Counted from the first letter of the stretch, positions 37,002 to 49,592 are shown. The stretch is 64,000 bases of DNA from Microbotryomycetes sp. JL201 (GCA_033819885.1 JAQYUZ010000002.1:434001-498000), one strand, 5' to 3'. Program-made: numbers and translations. Notes: a model not told the origin generated them from the letters alone.

Positions 37002-37008
37002 TTTTTTT
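37002..37008 (+). terminator. Pol III T-run terminator
   Basis: A run of seven T begins two bases after the tRNA-Gly discriminator base. Confidence 0.8.
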
Positions 37009-37185
37009 GGGTCTCCGACCCATGCTCTGCCGCGCTCCGCGAGTCGTCTCTTTTACCGGCGCTGCTGCCTCCGAAATCCAGCTGTGATTGCGGCCTGAGC
37101 GCGTCCTTTTTGGTCGGCTATCCTCACACCGACTCATCCATAGCGACAACCGAAACTCGACATATGCCCAGCAGACCTCTTTGAC

Positions 37186-39175
37186 ATGGCACCGCAACAG
37201 TCGCTTGTATTCCCTGCTGCCGTTAGCGCATTCGAGAATGACCGCGGTGCAATCCGAGCCGGGCTTCGCGACACGTAGGGCCCAGATGCACTCTTGACCC
37301 GTACCATGTGTCTGAGAACATCGCTGGCAGATTCAATCGGCTGCATTCCATCTTGGAGGACGCTGCTTTTGTAGAGGGTCAGGTTAGGGAAGCTTTTCCC
37401 GACTTTCCCATCATTCGTAAGGGTTCTGCGTCGAATCCATCGTCAATCTAACCAAGTGATGATGTTTATTCTGGTGCAGCCAATCAACGGGCTGGGGCTT
37501 GGTACGTCAGGCCGAAAGGTAACGAGCAATTCGTTTATTTCAAGAGCACGGACGGTCACGCCGGCGAGCATGACTTCAGCTTCCGAAGTGAGCCAGGCAA
37601 GATATGTGTCACTTATTTCTGACGCCGCGCCATACTAGGGACCAATCTTGCTCTCGTTCCCGTTGTTGAGAAGCACGGAGGGTGAGAATGCTCGCGCTCA
37701 CGCCATGACATCGTAACGCTCAAGCCCCTTTGCCCAGCGTGCTGCTAGTTGATTCCACAAGGCGTGGAAAGGTAAGCAAGATTGCATATAGAGACGCCAC
37801 AGGAAATTGATTAGACTCCTCGAACAGCGCTTCCCAGACGCTCTATCCAAGACCGTGCCGCTGTGGTGTGCAACTATGAACGCTGCTCGGCTCAAGCTTG
37901 AGCCTCTAGAGAATTTGCCTGCTGCTGCCAAACAGAGCTGGGCAGAGAACGGCAAGCTGTGGACCCTGCCTTCCGCTGTGGGCAGATCAGAGCACTCGCA
38001 AATCGAGGCTAAAATCGACCAGTGGGCTGATGGACTTTTGGTGAGTTGGTCCTGATCCATGAAAGGCTCGCCCTCATCTGCCTGCGAATCAGGCCTCGTC
38101 GTACAACCTAGAAATGGTCAGGAGCCTAGCAAAGCCACTGCGGCCATTGTTCGTGTCTCCTGCGTCCCAACTCAGCTTACAGCGTGCGAGCGACTTTCCG
38201 GATTTCTATCCAGTGGTCTGTGTCAGCGCGAGCAAGCTTGCCAGCGAGGAGGACGGTCTCGAGCGTGCGGGAGGATACACGTATGTCCAGGGCAGCGGCG
38301 ACGAGTGAGTAACCCACGAGGTGTTTTTGTCCAAGCACGTGCAGACGCTGAGTTCTTGAACAGTCACGAGGAATGGTCAAAGGTGCGCCACTTTTGACAC
38401 GCATCGTAGAGTAAGTACGCTGACGCGCCCCGCGCCAAAGGGCTTGACTCCAGACGTTTTTTGGGCAAACGAAAAGAGCATCATGGCTGCTTCCAGGAAC
38501 GACATTGACCGGCTTATTCAAGATGTCCGTTCCGACACGGTGTCTTTGGCTAGTCCTGACGAGTTCACCATCCGAAGCACTCATCTCAAACTCGTATTTG
38601 GTCAAACAAGAACGCCCGATGTAGCCGCTAAACCTCACGAGCTAGTCATTACCACAGGCCAAAGCCCTCTACCTGCTGAAGACTTGCCTGAGCGTTATTT
38701 GGCGACGAGACCGGGCAAAGTGGGCTATACCGCTTTTTTCAAAGCGGTGGGCACGATCGTAGACGAGCTCAGTGCGAATCTACAGCAAGGCCATTTGGTC
38801 TCGATTGTCGCGGCACAATCCGACACGTTGTCGGATACCAAAGACCTTGTTGTAGCTGTCGCCCTGATCCTGCTTGGTAAGCACGGCACAGCTGTTCAGG
38901 CGCCATGGCTCAGCCGCATTTGTTCACCCTGCGATGCAGCTCGCAATTTCAATGACGATGGCGCGCTCAGCTCCGAGCAGCAACACCGTAGGCGTAAGTT
39001 TCTGTCATGTGCACACTCGCATTGATCGCGAAGCTCACTTTGTTCCTGTTTTCAAGCAACCAAAATTTTAATCAGGGCCAGATTGCAATGGATTCTAGAG
39101 TCTGTGCCTGGCCTCAACCCATCACGCAATATTCTCACAAAGACAAACGGCTTCCTCATGTCATCAAGCGATTGA
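37186..39175 (+). CDS. RIT1: Initiator-tRNA phosphoribosyltransferase Rit1
   Basis: Adds 2'-O-ribosylphosphate to position 64 of initiator tRNA-Met, keeping it out of elongation. Start MAPQQSLVFPAAVSAFENDR. Splicing of at least seven introns gives RDTFNRLHSILEDAAFVEGQ, FPIIPNQRAGAWYVRPKG, FVYFKSTDGHAGEHDFSFRR, TNLALVPVVEKHGGVLLVDS, TRRGKRFPDALSKTVPLWC, SLAKPLRPLFVSPASQLSLQ, HEEWSKGLTPDVFWANEKS and, at the end, TKILIRARLQWILESVPGLN-PSRN...GFLMSSSD. PNxRxGxWYV, KSTDGH, DALSKTVPLWC and GLTPDVFWAN are all Rit1 hallmarks. The ATG was chosen as the first one in frame. It is next to a tRNA gene, which is probably coincidence. Confidence 0.9.
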
Positions 39176-39336
39176 CTCGCAAAAGCGGCAGTGTAAAATA
39201 GTGTTACACTCATTGCACCTTGAAATTTAAGAATCACAAGAGAGGCCGCGCCTGGGCGATCCTGCGGAAAACCCAAAGAATACCCCGAAACCCTATCCCG
39301 ACTCAGTTTATATACATTTGATGCTGAACAAGACCT

Positions 39337-41822
39337 CTAGGTCGTTCGTGACGCAGCTGTTGGGTCCATCTCGTTCAAGAGCCTATCGACTTCCTCCTCG
39401 ACCGACCCTTCAAGCCATCGCTCATCGTCGCCGTCGACCGCGTAGGTGTCCGCGGCGGTGTCGAAGGATTCGATTGTGGTTGCGACGCTCCCTTCTGGAC
39501 TGCCAGGGACCAGTCCGTCGCGTCCACTTCCGGCGTCGACGGATCGATCTTGTGACCCTCTTCGATCATGAGCGTCTGAGCACGTCGTCGAAGACCGCCT
39601 CGACGAGACGATGGGCGACGCTCTCCCTGTTGCGACTCTTTCTGATGCGTCAAATCTGTCTGCACCTTGGCTTTCCGCCGACCGACTGCGTGCCATTGAG
39701 ACGGGTCGGACTGCTGTACCTGCCCCAGAAGACTGTTCGACGAGCCGTTTTGCAGTTCCTGCAGTTGCAGAGTCTCCGTCTGCTGATCTGCTGTCATCTC
39801 GTCCGACTTGCGTTGTGGGCGAAGCGCTGCGAGTGGACGATTGTCGCTGGTATTGCGGTAGGGGAGAGCGAGGTCGGCCAAGCGCGAAGCCCATGACCGG
39901 TTGACTGGCCGATTTGAGTGTGTGCTCGTGGAAGACGTCGTCGACAGACCCGCGTCGCTCGACATCGTCCCTGTCGTAGTCATCGTCTGACGTTCTACTG
40001 GCTGCGAGCGCCATAAGTGCCGTCCGAGGGGACCGAAAAAACTGAGACCCCCAGCCTTTCAGCGACGAATATGCAGGTGGTGCGTTTGGCGACAATGGCG
40101 TAGGTGCAGGCCGCGTGTCAGCGTAAGGGTACGGCTGCTGGCCGTGAATTGAGCGGAGTTGCATTCCATCGAATGCGCCATCGTGCACAGTGCCAGGTGC
40201 GTGCAGGACAGAATTGTTCGAGGGAGAGCCGGGTCTCGAAAAACTAGGTATCGGTTGATACTGTGGCCGGCCAGAGCCATCGTCGATGTATGATACGTTC
40301 GAAAAGTACTGTGACCAGCTTCCACCTTGGCCAGAGCTCGTCGGCATCGGTGTTCTCGCACCAGATTCGGGTGGAAAGAACCAAACCGGCAAGTAGTACA
40401 GGACGCCGCGTCCCGGTGTGCCCATCGCACTCTTGGAGCCGTCATCGGTGTCACTTGGTGATCCTGGCCGGGCGTAGGGCAGGTTGGCCGTGGCGCCAGA
40501 CGGCAGAGCAATTGGTCCGAGCGCGCGATGCGATTTGGCACGCAAAAAGCTCCGTTTGCTCCACAGCAGACGAGCTACGCCTAGGACGACGATCGAAAAT
40601 CCGAGGTACATAAGCACCATGCCAAACTTTCCAAGGAAAGTGATAAACCCTGCGTCGTCACTGCAAGCGCTTCTCGTGAGCGCAGCACCGATTGTAGGTA
40701 GCAGAGTCGAGACTCACGCATGCCACGAGCTGCCGTAGTAGTGATCGAAGAACGAGCCTTGCATCTCTACTTCTGGAGCGTTCTTTCCGTACCATCTTCG
40801 AGGCAAGATCCGTACCTGCCTCTCCTCTCCTTCGACGTCTTCCTTTGGCCACAGTCCGTACTGCGCCGACAGAAACATTGGACCAGTCGAGAACATGACA
40901 GTTGGGTAGTTTGTTCCATATTGATGGTCGAAAGTGACGAGATTATGAATAACGAGGTCCATGAAAGGATGCTCCTTTTCTGAGAACATAAGGTCGTTTG
41001 AGACGCCGACAGGGATCGTTGCTGGCAGGATCACTTGGAAGTAAAGCAGCGGGTCCATGTTTCGTCGACAACCAATGTCCAGGTCCATATAGACACCGCC
41101 ATAATGGTGCAAGACGAAGTAGCGGATAGCGTCAGCGCGTTGGATCGGATAAGTGTAGCTGTCAAATGTCGCCAAGAACCATGGGTACTCTTTCGCAATG
41201 AATTCGCTTGATGACTCGTCCGACCAAAGCATGTATTCGCTGCGCGTAGCGTTGGCTGTCAGAGCGAAGGCACGCGAGGAGTACGACGCGCGTGGACTGA
41301 CTAGTCTGGGTGCAGGTCGATGCACGTTTGGCGGACCGACTTCCAGCGGTCTGGCACGTCGTTCGTCTTCCAAGTCTGATGAATGATTTTTGGGATGCCC
41401 GGACGCAAAGTGGGGGCGGCAGACGGCTCGGAGAATCTCCGATGAAGGGCCGGCGCACGGGCGTCAGCGGCGGCGCCACCACTGCCTGCTTCAAGATGAG
41501 TGTCTGGCAGCAGAGGCAAGCCGTCTTCGGGCTTTGACCAGCTCGGTAGCCGTACATCGGTACCAGCTTTGGCGGTTGCTTCGCCAGGCAGCGTCGCGCC
41601 GTGCTCGCTCACCGTGGCGGCGGCGGCGGCGTTTGAGACTGCGGCGGCCCATTGCTCAGCCGCGAGCATCTCGGGTTCGGTGATAATGTCGCGCCTGTCG
41701 ACCCCAAAGTAGCGCACGACGGTCGACAGGACTATGACGGTGCCGACGAGCACGAGCGCGAGCAGCGTCAAAAACACGCACAGCGCACGGCGCAGCCGGT
41801 GCGCTTTCGCTCCACCCGCCAT
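39337..41822 (-). CDS. SUR1: MIPC synthase catalytic subunit (Sur1/Csh1-like, GT32)
   Basis: Golgi mannosyltransferase that converts inositol-phosphoceramide to mannosyl-inositol-phosphoceramide. ATG 41822 gives MAGGAKAHRLRRALCVFLTL with a signal-anchor at about residues 10-38. An Ala/Glu-rich stem follows, then the GT32 core GIPKIIHQTWKTNDVPDRWK, YPIQRADAIRYFVLHHYGGV and the DxD motif YMDLDIGCRRNMDPLL. FSTGPMFLSAQYGLWP and FDHYYGSSWHA end the catalytic part. A second transmembrane segment, FGMVLMYLGFSIVVLGVARL, and a Ser/Pro-rich cytosolic tail of nearly 400 residues (to SRTT) follow. The tail is longer than in yeast Sur1. Convergent with RIT1. Confidence 0.87.
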
Positions 41823-42018
41823 CGTGGCAGTCCTTTCTTGATCGCTGTCTCGCCTCCTGGCGATGTCAAGGCGGCCGTGTGCAGAGGTGGGCAGCCAAAA
41901 AAGCCCGAGATGGATCGCGCGCCAGGCCCGGACGCGGCGGCGCGCGCACTCAAACAATCGCCTTGTGGGCAGTGTGCAACAACAATGCCTATGGACACTT
42001 TCTATAAGATGCAATAAT

Positions 42019-44232
42019 CTAATCAGAATTCGCAAACCGCGAATTCGTGCGGAAACGAGATCCATAGAAAAAGAACTGCACGACAGCACGCAGGTAAGTG
42101 ACCTTTCAGCGAGCGACAAAGATGACGCAAAATACCAAGAAAGGGAACGGGGACAGTGCGAGGCAAAGGAACGCGCACAGCGTCAGAGCCCACTGGTTGC
42201 CAAGTCCGCGAAACATTTGCGTCGTGAACAGCGGAAACACGCCACCAAATGTACTCCGCATGGCCGAATTGGCGCTCATGGCACTGGCTGCCACGGGTCG
42301 GTACGCGTCGACAAGATAGCTGAACGTTGCTTGAAAAGCCCACAGACTTCCCAAGCCAAAGAACGCGCTCGCGATCTCGCTCACAATCCAATGCACCGAT
42401 GGCAGGGTCGTCCAAGCGAACCAAAATAGTGATGCGGGAATGATAACCGCAGCTGCCATGGCTTTACGCAAATGCTCCTCTGGCGGTGGGCGGTGGCCGA
42501 GGCGAGATTCTGCCTGGCGATATGCACGATCCCAGAACGGGACCGCCAAGGTGCCGAGAGTGACGCCGACACCTAGACCTGTGAATGACAGGCCGACGAA
42601 TTGAGGTGTGCTGCAAATGTCGTGTCAGCAGCGGATCGCGACGTTAGCCGAAGCACTCACAAGCCGTATTCAGTGTACACTAGCGAAAAGGCCGAGAAGA
42701 ACGCATAAATCAGACCGAGCAGCAGGGCAGTCCAGGTGCATAACGCGAGCGCCATCGGTTCGGTCGCGAGGATCTGAAATGGTCGTACACAGCTCATCGC
42801 CACGACCTTCGGAATAGACCTTTCGTCGACCTCGATGGGCGCTTTCACGTCGTTTCTGCCGGCTTTGCGAAGGCGCTTCGCCTTTTGCTTGAGTCTTGCG
42901 GGCAAGAAAGTCTCTGGCACGAGTAGGTAGATGATGAGAGCTTCCACAAAAGCCCATCTGCAAGAGCACGATTGGTTAGGGATGCCGCGGTCGAAAGTAT
43001 GGACAAGGACTTGCATGGTAAGGATGTACCATGTCCATCGCCAATCGAGATGCTCATTAATGAAACCCGAGATGAGCGGGCCACCGACGGGACCAAGTAG
43101 GGTGGACGACTGTAGAGGAATGTTAGTGAGTTGCGGCATGAATCATTGAGTGTTGAAACTGACCGTAAAAAGTCCCATCGGCCCTGAGATGCGATTCGGG
43201 GCAAATAAATCGGACACTGTCCCTCCCGCCACAGACAAGAAGGCAGAGCCCGCCGCACCAGAGAGAAAGCGCCCAATGAAGAAGGCGGCTGTGGAGTTGG
43301 TTCAGTCCTGGCATACCCTGGATTGCGCGTTTCACTGACCGGCATTCGGAGAGAAGGCGACGAGGATGTTCTGTAGCGTAGATGCCGTGAGCCAAGCTAG
43401 CGATGATGGAAAGAACAATCCTTACAAAGCACACGAAAAAGAACCAGCTAACGTTGTATCTGCAAGACAGTAATGGTGAGCTTGCTGCAATCACACGCTT
43501 ATTGATTCTTGACGCACATCGGCCTTCGACCATAGAACTCGCTCAGCGGACCAACCAAAACTACCAACTCGCCAGTGCATCAGACTAGAGTTGACGCGCG
43601 AGCAGAGTGTGTACGCACGAGGGAAGAAGCCAAGACCAAAGATGTAGAGCGACAAGCCGAGCGTGACCACTTCTTCGCTGAGCCCAAACTCTTGCCGCGT
43701 GCCAGGATATGACAGTGCGACCATGCTTGAGCAGCATGTCACGCAAAAGGCACCTGTAGACACAAGAAAGACTGCAACATTTGAGAAGAAGTCAGTCATC
43801 CTGCTCGAATCAGAACAAATACTTGGTGCGCACCTGCCAGCCATTTCCTGAACGGCGGCATATTGAGTGGACTATCATGAATCAATTTATCAGCTATTTG
43901 TTGTGTCGCCCGGTCAGCCTAACAGGGACTGACGAGGTCTTGTCGTTGCCACCGGGGCTGAGCCTAACCAACGGCACGCCGTTCTCTACCCGTACCGCAT
44001 CCTGGTCTGTGTCTGCGTCTCGCTTCTCTTGGTCGTGCTCGTGAGCTCCGTCCTTGCCGAGATTGTCCGGACTGCGGTGGCCGTGGCCGTTCTCGATATC
44101 TAACGGAGAGCGTGATCCGTGCTTCTGTCTGGAAGAGGTCTGCGACTCTGAAGCGTTTATACCATTATCGAACAAAGTCGATTCTCGCGATGGACGGGCT
44201 TCATCGACGGCAGCATCACGATTCGACGTCAT
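42019..44232 (-). CDS. MFS transporter, DHA1-type
   Basis: Twelve-helix drug:H+ antiporter family member. ATG 44232 gives MTSNRDAAVDEARPSRES and a ~110-residue charged cytosolic N-terminus. Membrane segments appear in order over about nine exons: FLVSTGAFCVTCCSSMVAL, EEVVTLGLSLYIFGLGFFP, FFIGRFLSGAAGSAFLSVAG (the R-F-xx-G motif), LLGPVGGPLISGFINEHLDW RW (motif C region), AFVEALIIYLLVPETF, AL CTWTALLLGLIYAFFSAFS, FVGLSFTGLGVGVTLGT, AVIIPASLFWFAWTTL, and ALTLCAFLCLALSPFPFL. A last intron adds FFFYGSRFRTNSRFANSD, like the FxYGxRIRxxSRFA end of fungal polyamine/multidrug members. Substrate unknown. Confidence 0.87.
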
Positions 44233-44631
44233 CGATCCGCCCGAGTGAGGCGGATCGTAGCCTGGTCTGCTGCGATATTCGCCAATACGAAAATGCAATT
44301 TGGGTCTGAGAAGAGTGTTTTCAGGTCACGCGCTGTGCCGGAGTGGTGCGGGCGATGCACAAGCCGGCGCGATGCTAAAAACAGGCGACTCGCGCACAGG
44401 CCGCCCAGATCTCGGGCAAAGGTAATTCCCGGAGCGCGTTCGATTACAGCTGGAATGAGCAGATGAACAGTCCAAACTTGACTTTGGGGTATGAGGTCGC
44501 GGTGTTTGCTCGTCGACTCCTTTCTTTTAAAACCGAGACTGGCGCGCGTCACCGAACCACGGGTTTGCACGCCTCTGCACGCCTCTGGGGCCTCTGTTTG
44601 TGTCCACGCGCGCGGGACACTCGAGCGCTCT
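44233..44631. promoter_or_regulatory. Divergent MFS/kinase intergenic region
   Basis: 399 bp shared by the MFS and kinase promoters. No element is recognised beyond repeated GCCTCTG words just before the kinase start. Confidence 0.4.
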
Positions 44632-47600
44632 ATGATCAAGAACCTGAAGCAGCTGCTGACGAAAGGCAGTGGCCACCACTCTGCGCCGTCCGACTCTGAC
44701 GCACCGCCGAGCCGCAGATCGCGCGACGCCAATCGGTCGACCGCCTCTGCGTCCGCTGGCAGTGGTACATTGCAGCAGCAGCAGCAGCAGCAGCAGCCGC
44801 CGTCACAGCAGCAGCGAGGCACGCGCGACGCCAACTCGGCTCAGCACAGCTCTTTGGGGGCAGACGCGGGCGCGACGAGTGGGGCCGCTGCGGCGACGGC
44901 GTCATCGCAACCGACTTCGGCCAGCGCCGTGCACCAGTCTGCGCGGCAGTCTCAGTCTCAGCAGCAGCAGCAGCAACAACAACAACAACAACAGCAGCAG
45001 CAGCACACCCAGCAACAGCAACAGCAGCAAGAAGCCATGCAGCAGCAGGGCGCCGCCGCCGCGACGCACCACGAACAGGCCGAGGAGCTCGTCCGACGCG
45101 AGCGCGAAATCAAGCAGAAGCGCGAGCACCAGGTGTACGAGGGCCTGCCCGACGGCATCACACTCGGCAAGAAAATGGGCGACGGCGCGTTCTCAAACGT
45201 GTTCGAGGCAACGCTCCGGCCCAACGCCGCACAGCTCGCCGTCGATCCGACGCTCGGCAAGTCGGTCAAGGTGGCAGTCAAGTGCGTACGCAAATACGAG
45301 CTCAATCACAGCCAAGTGAGTGCATTGCCATGACTTGTGTGTTGATCTGTCAAGGGGGGTTTGTGCGCCGTTCTCTCTGCACATACTCGTCCTTTGTCAG
45401 CGCGCCGCCGATCATTTCGGGAACCGCAATCATTTGCGTTCGCAGATCAGGCGCGGCGTCATGGCGCGTGCGAGCACAAAATCCGGGCTAGCGAGCCAAC
45501 GTGCATCGTCTCCCACTCCAAAGGAAACATTGGGAACGAGAGCATGTTGACGTCGCACTTTCCCGTTGCATCTCAACCCGCCGGAGCTCCATTACATTTC
45601 TCCGAATCTTTGGAGAGACGTACTGATGCCCCCTCCCGCTCTTCTCCGTTTCTTTCTTGCTTTCCTCTTTCGTTCTCTCGTGTATCGCTTGACACTCGTC
45701 GTCCCGTCTCGTGCTGCACTTGCTTGTGCTCGCCCGTCACATCCTGATCACGCACGTTCTCACCGCTCGCCTGCGTCTTGCTCGGCCGTGGTAGAGCGCG
45801 GCGAACAGGCATGTAGGCGAGGCAGTCAAGAAGAAGCCGAGAGCGACCGAGGTTCGTCGATACCCAGAGGGTGCTCGTTCCTCCTTCGCAATCCGAGGCG
45901 GTTCTGACCCCTTGCACATTTTTTTTTTTTTTTCTTCTATTTGCTCGTTTCTCTTCTCATTTCCTACCCACTTTCCCATTCAACCCAAATCGCCGACACT
46001 CGTCGTGCACACTTTCACTCTCTCTCTCCCCTCTCTCTCTCGTGCGCGCGCCGCCACTTCGTTCTTGCAGCGCGCCAACATTCTGAAAGAGGTTCAGATC
46101 ATGCGTGGTCTCAACCACCCGAGCATCGTCCGGCTACTCAACTTTACAGAATCAAAAGACCATTACTTCCTTACTTTAGAGTCAGTGCCCTGATCAGCAT
46201 ATGCGCAAAGTCGAAGCTGACTGGGTTGGCTACCGCGCAGGCTCATGGAAGGCGGCGAGCTCTTCCACCAAATCGTCAAGCTCACGTACTTTTCCGAAGA
46301 GCTTTCGAGACACGTCATTCTCCAAGTAGCACATGGTATTCGATATCTGCACGAGGAAAAGGGCGTTGTCCATCGGTGAGCGCGCTCGCTTGGCCGACTC
46401 GGCCGGACAGCTCGCTGACGGTTTTCGTTACACAGTGACATCAAACCCGAAAACATCCTTTTTGATGCCATCCCTATTATTCCTTCAAAAGTGTCCAAGG
46501 CACGGCCGTACGACGAAGAGAAAGAGGACGAGGGCGAGTTCTTGCCTGGGATCGGTGGCGGTGGCATCGGACGGGTCAAGATTGCCGACTTTGGCCTCTC
46601 CAAAGTTGTATGGAGCGAAGAGACAGCTACGCCCTGCGGCACTGTCGGATACACTGCACCAGAAATCGTCAAAGACGAACGTTACAGCAAGAGCGTCGAC
46701 ATGTGGGCCCTCGGCTGCGTTCTGTACACGCTGCTTTGCGGTTTCCCTCCTTTCTACGACGAGAGCATCAATGTTCTGACTGAGAAGGTGGCGCGCGGTT
46801 ACTACACATTCCTTTCACCTTGGTGGGACGACATTTCTGCTTCATGTGAGTATCTTTTTGCTGTGTGCTCGACGGACCTGATGGCCTCGTCACTATAGCC
46901 AAAGATCTCATCACACACTTGCTGGACGTTGACCCGGAAAAGAGGTACACCATCGATCAATTCTTGAATCATCCTTGGTGCAAGGTGAGTCCGATTTGAC
47001 CGGCGTCCCGTAGCGAGCTAGCTAAGCCTTTCTCACATTGGCAGGAACAACCCAAACCATCAGCAATCACGCCCAATTCTCTCGAAACGATGGCACCAGG
47101 CCTCAAACCGATTCCAAAATACCAGCCGCTCGACTCGCCTTTGCTCGCACCTGGCGGTCGCCGCGCAATGCCGTCACCTGGCGTGTCGGCTCTGAAAGAA
47201 GCATTCGATATCACTTACGCAGTGCATCGCATGGAAGAGGAAGGCAACAGACGGAGAGCGTACAACGGTCCGGGTGGCGCTGGTCGCGCCGGCTTTTTGC
47301 ACGGTCTCAACGAAGAGGCGGACGAAGAAGATGAAGAGACAAACAATATTGAAGCGACAAAAAGAAAGTATGGCGCAGAAGTGTCGAGGGCGATTGAGGA
47401 AAAGCGGCGAGAAGTGCAGGATCCGAACCGGAAACGTGAGCCAGATCAACCGGCAGGAACGTACCAAGGGTGGGGCGGAGCCGACCGCAAGCTCGCCGAG
47501 GCTGCATTGTACGACGGACGAGCGGGACAACGAGATCGTGGTGGCCGAAGAAAAAACGCATTCGATCTGTCACTAGACAAGGCGACACTGCTCGGCAGGC

Positions 47601-47650
47601 GAAAAGCTCCAGCCATGGAGACGATGCCGTCCCCAATGAGAGTAGACTAA
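44632..47650 (+). CDS. CaMK-group Ser/Thr kinase, Rck2/Srk1-like
   Basis: MAPK-activated-type kinase; yeast Rck2 and fission yeast Srk1 act downstream of the Hog1/Sty1 stress MAPK. Exon 1 (44632-45315, 228 residues) starts [14 protein letters not shown], carries two polyglutamine tracts and ends in the kinase N-lobe with the Gly loop [16 protein letters not shown] and [16 protein letters not shown] 755-nt intron follows. Later exons give [40 protein letters not shown], the catalytic loop [39 protein letters not shown] and [11 protein letters not shown]. The long loop between PENILF and the DFG, including FDAIPIIPS, is shared with Rck/Srk1 kinases. The C-terminal ~180 residues are charged and Gly/Arg-rich. 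Regulation by stress MAPK is inferred from family. Confidence 0.87.
44772..45040 (+). repeat. CAG/CAA polyglutamine tracts in kinase N-terminus
   Basis: Two runs, near 44772-44800 and 44955-45035, encode mostly consecutive Gln with occasional His/Thr. They lie in the non-catalytic N-terminal region and are likely length-variable. Confidence 0.9.
45316..46070 (+). other. Unusually long intron in Rck2-like kinase
   Basis: 755-nt GT-AG intron (CAA|GTGAGT ... TTCTTGCAG|CGC), about ten times the usual size here, with a T13-14 run near 45918 and a long pyrimidine-rich 3' part. It lies between NHSQ and RANILKEV of the kinase N-lobe. No coding frame or clear C/D snoRNA boxes were found inside. Confidence 0.8.
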
Positions 47651-47936
47651 GGGCGGCGTCGTTACTTGTTTTAATAGCTTTCTTTCACTGTTTTTTTTTC
47701 CGGACCTACGCCTCTTTACTTAATCGACCTGTGTTCTCGGGGCGAGTTTCGCGTGGCTCTCTTGCTGCACCAACAGCTTGTGATCCATTTGGACGAACGA
47801 TCTGCCGAGTCGCTGTGCACACGTAGCTATTTTCCGATTTGCGTGATGACAATGTATGGCTCTCGAAACACCAAAGAAATGCCTTTTTGTTACACGGGTT
47901 TTGTACAATCTACATCTTATCCGACGTTTGAGCGGT

Positions 47937-49592
47937 CTACTTTTTGGGTCTGCGCTTGACCTCGTCTTCTTGGCACACGTGAATCATGACCTTGTTTGGC
48001 ACGTTTGCGTTGCCGCCGTGTCCTTTTGACCAGTCGTACGAGACGGCGTCTGTGTGGCAACGTCTTGATTTAGCTCGACTGAACTGACTCGTAAATTATC
48101 TTCGTAGCTCACAAGCCATAAACTGTCCTGTATGTGAGAAGGCGCAGGCCGTGATCGCTGTGATGCAAAAACTAGTTTCAGCGGTGTAATTGGCAGGCTC
48201 AAAGCCAATAGCCCTTACGCCCGCCGAGATCAGCCCATGTCTTTAGGCGAGTTCGGCTGATGTAATCCCATTGGCTGACAAGGGGTATGTCAGGGTGCTT
48301 TCACAGGGGCATTCAGTTAGATGGTGCTCACTTGATGACGCCGTCCGATCCTGTCGCAACGAGACACCGGCGTAAGCACACGGGTAAGACCCTTCCGCTC
48401 AGCAACGATCTTACCTGCAGTTGCCCATGTACCAAAAGGGTGGCCAGCGATCGCATTAACGGCGTAGACTGCTTGCGACCCGGTCTTGAAACCTGGACCT
48501 TTTTGATCGGCTCGATGGCACTGGCAAGAAGGGCGGGACAATCAGCGCTGGCAGCAGATCACATCACACCCTTGAAACCTGCCTTGAAAGAAAAATTTTG
48601 CGAGACTTTTGAATCGTCAACGTGTTGCACAGCGACCCTGCCTTCTATTGACGAGATCGAGTAGCCAGTACCGTCGGGAAAGCATGCAATGGCACGTGTC
48701 TGCATCTTGAGAGGACTTGGAATCGTCTTGAACGGCGTTGTTGGGTTGTCTATCGAGCAGCGGTCGAGAGTCAGCTGGCGGGCTCTTTCATGCGCAGGAG
48801 CAAGGTTGACTGACTGAGATTGAAAATGAGCACATGTCGCTCTGCACATCCAACGACCATGAGTGGATATGCGACGTCCATTGCTGTGCAGAAGTAAACA
48901 CATCTCAGAAACGTAGCAGATTGCTTTGCTTGACAGAGACTGACTGTACGCGCGCTCTGGTAGCTGCACTGTTGCGACAGGTTGTGGCGCGGTCATGTTC
49001 CAATACCTCAGAGTCTGTGACGTGTGTGACCATGTCAATATTGAGCTCATTCGTTACTGGCTCACGCGCTGACCTTGTCCCACGACGCGGTCGCCACCAT
49101 AGGCTGTCCAGGGTTGTCGATCCACTTGACACATCTTACTGGAGCGTCGTGCGCCGCGAACTGGCTTGCCTGACCGGTGGCGAGGTCATAGATCCGTCCG
49201 GCGTTGTCGGCGCCGCCGCTGATCACCTTGGTTCCGTCCTGAGCAGGCGACAAAGCGGCGTGCATGAGTCACAGGGACGAGATCAGGATCGCTGCAAATG
49301 CCTACCTTGGACCATGCGACACACAGGACGGGTCCCTCGTGAGTGTACTGGGCTCGCCCTTGGTTCTGTCCGCCAGGACCGATCTCGTAGATGCGAACCT
49401 GGACAGAAATGAGATCCACGCCGTGTCAGGTGCGCACCGGGCTCAAGCGGGTCTTTGGCGCACCTCGTTGTTCCAGCTGGCGACGGCGACGAGGTCGGCG
49501 ACCGGACTCCATGCGAGTGCAGAGATGCCGTCGCTCTGCACGTTGGCCACTTCGACGTCCTTGACCTCTGCTGGCTTGCCGAACAAGCTCAT
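47937..49592 (-). CDS. RAE1: mRNA export factor Rae1/Gle2 (WD40)
   Basis: Seven-blade WD40 protein at the nuclear pore that binds the Nup98 GLEBS motif. ATG 49592 gives MSLFGKPAEVKDVEVANVQS, then DGISALAWSPVADLVAVASW. Later exons show VRIYEIGPGGQNQGRAQYTH, EGPVLCVAWSK, DGTKVISGGADNAGRIYDLA, AAHDAPVRCVKWIDNPGQPM, VATASWDKTLRYWNMTAPQP, TRAIACFPDGTGYSISSIEG RVAVQ, VYAVNAIAGHPFGTWATAG and YDWSKGHGGNVPNKVMIHVC. The end is EDEVKRRPKK. The YDWSKGH and the GRVAVQ blade are specific for Rae1 and separate it from Bub3. About eight short introns. Confidence 0.9.

Noticed and set aside
36921-39175. Functional linkage of the tRNA-Gly gene with RIT1
   Set aside because: Rit1 modifies initiator tRNA-Met, not tRNA-Gly; proximity is most simply chance in a dense genome.
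45361-45917. Open frames inside the long kinase intron
   Set aside because: Low-complexity and without domains on either strand; they cross pyrimidine tracts and have no splice-site support.
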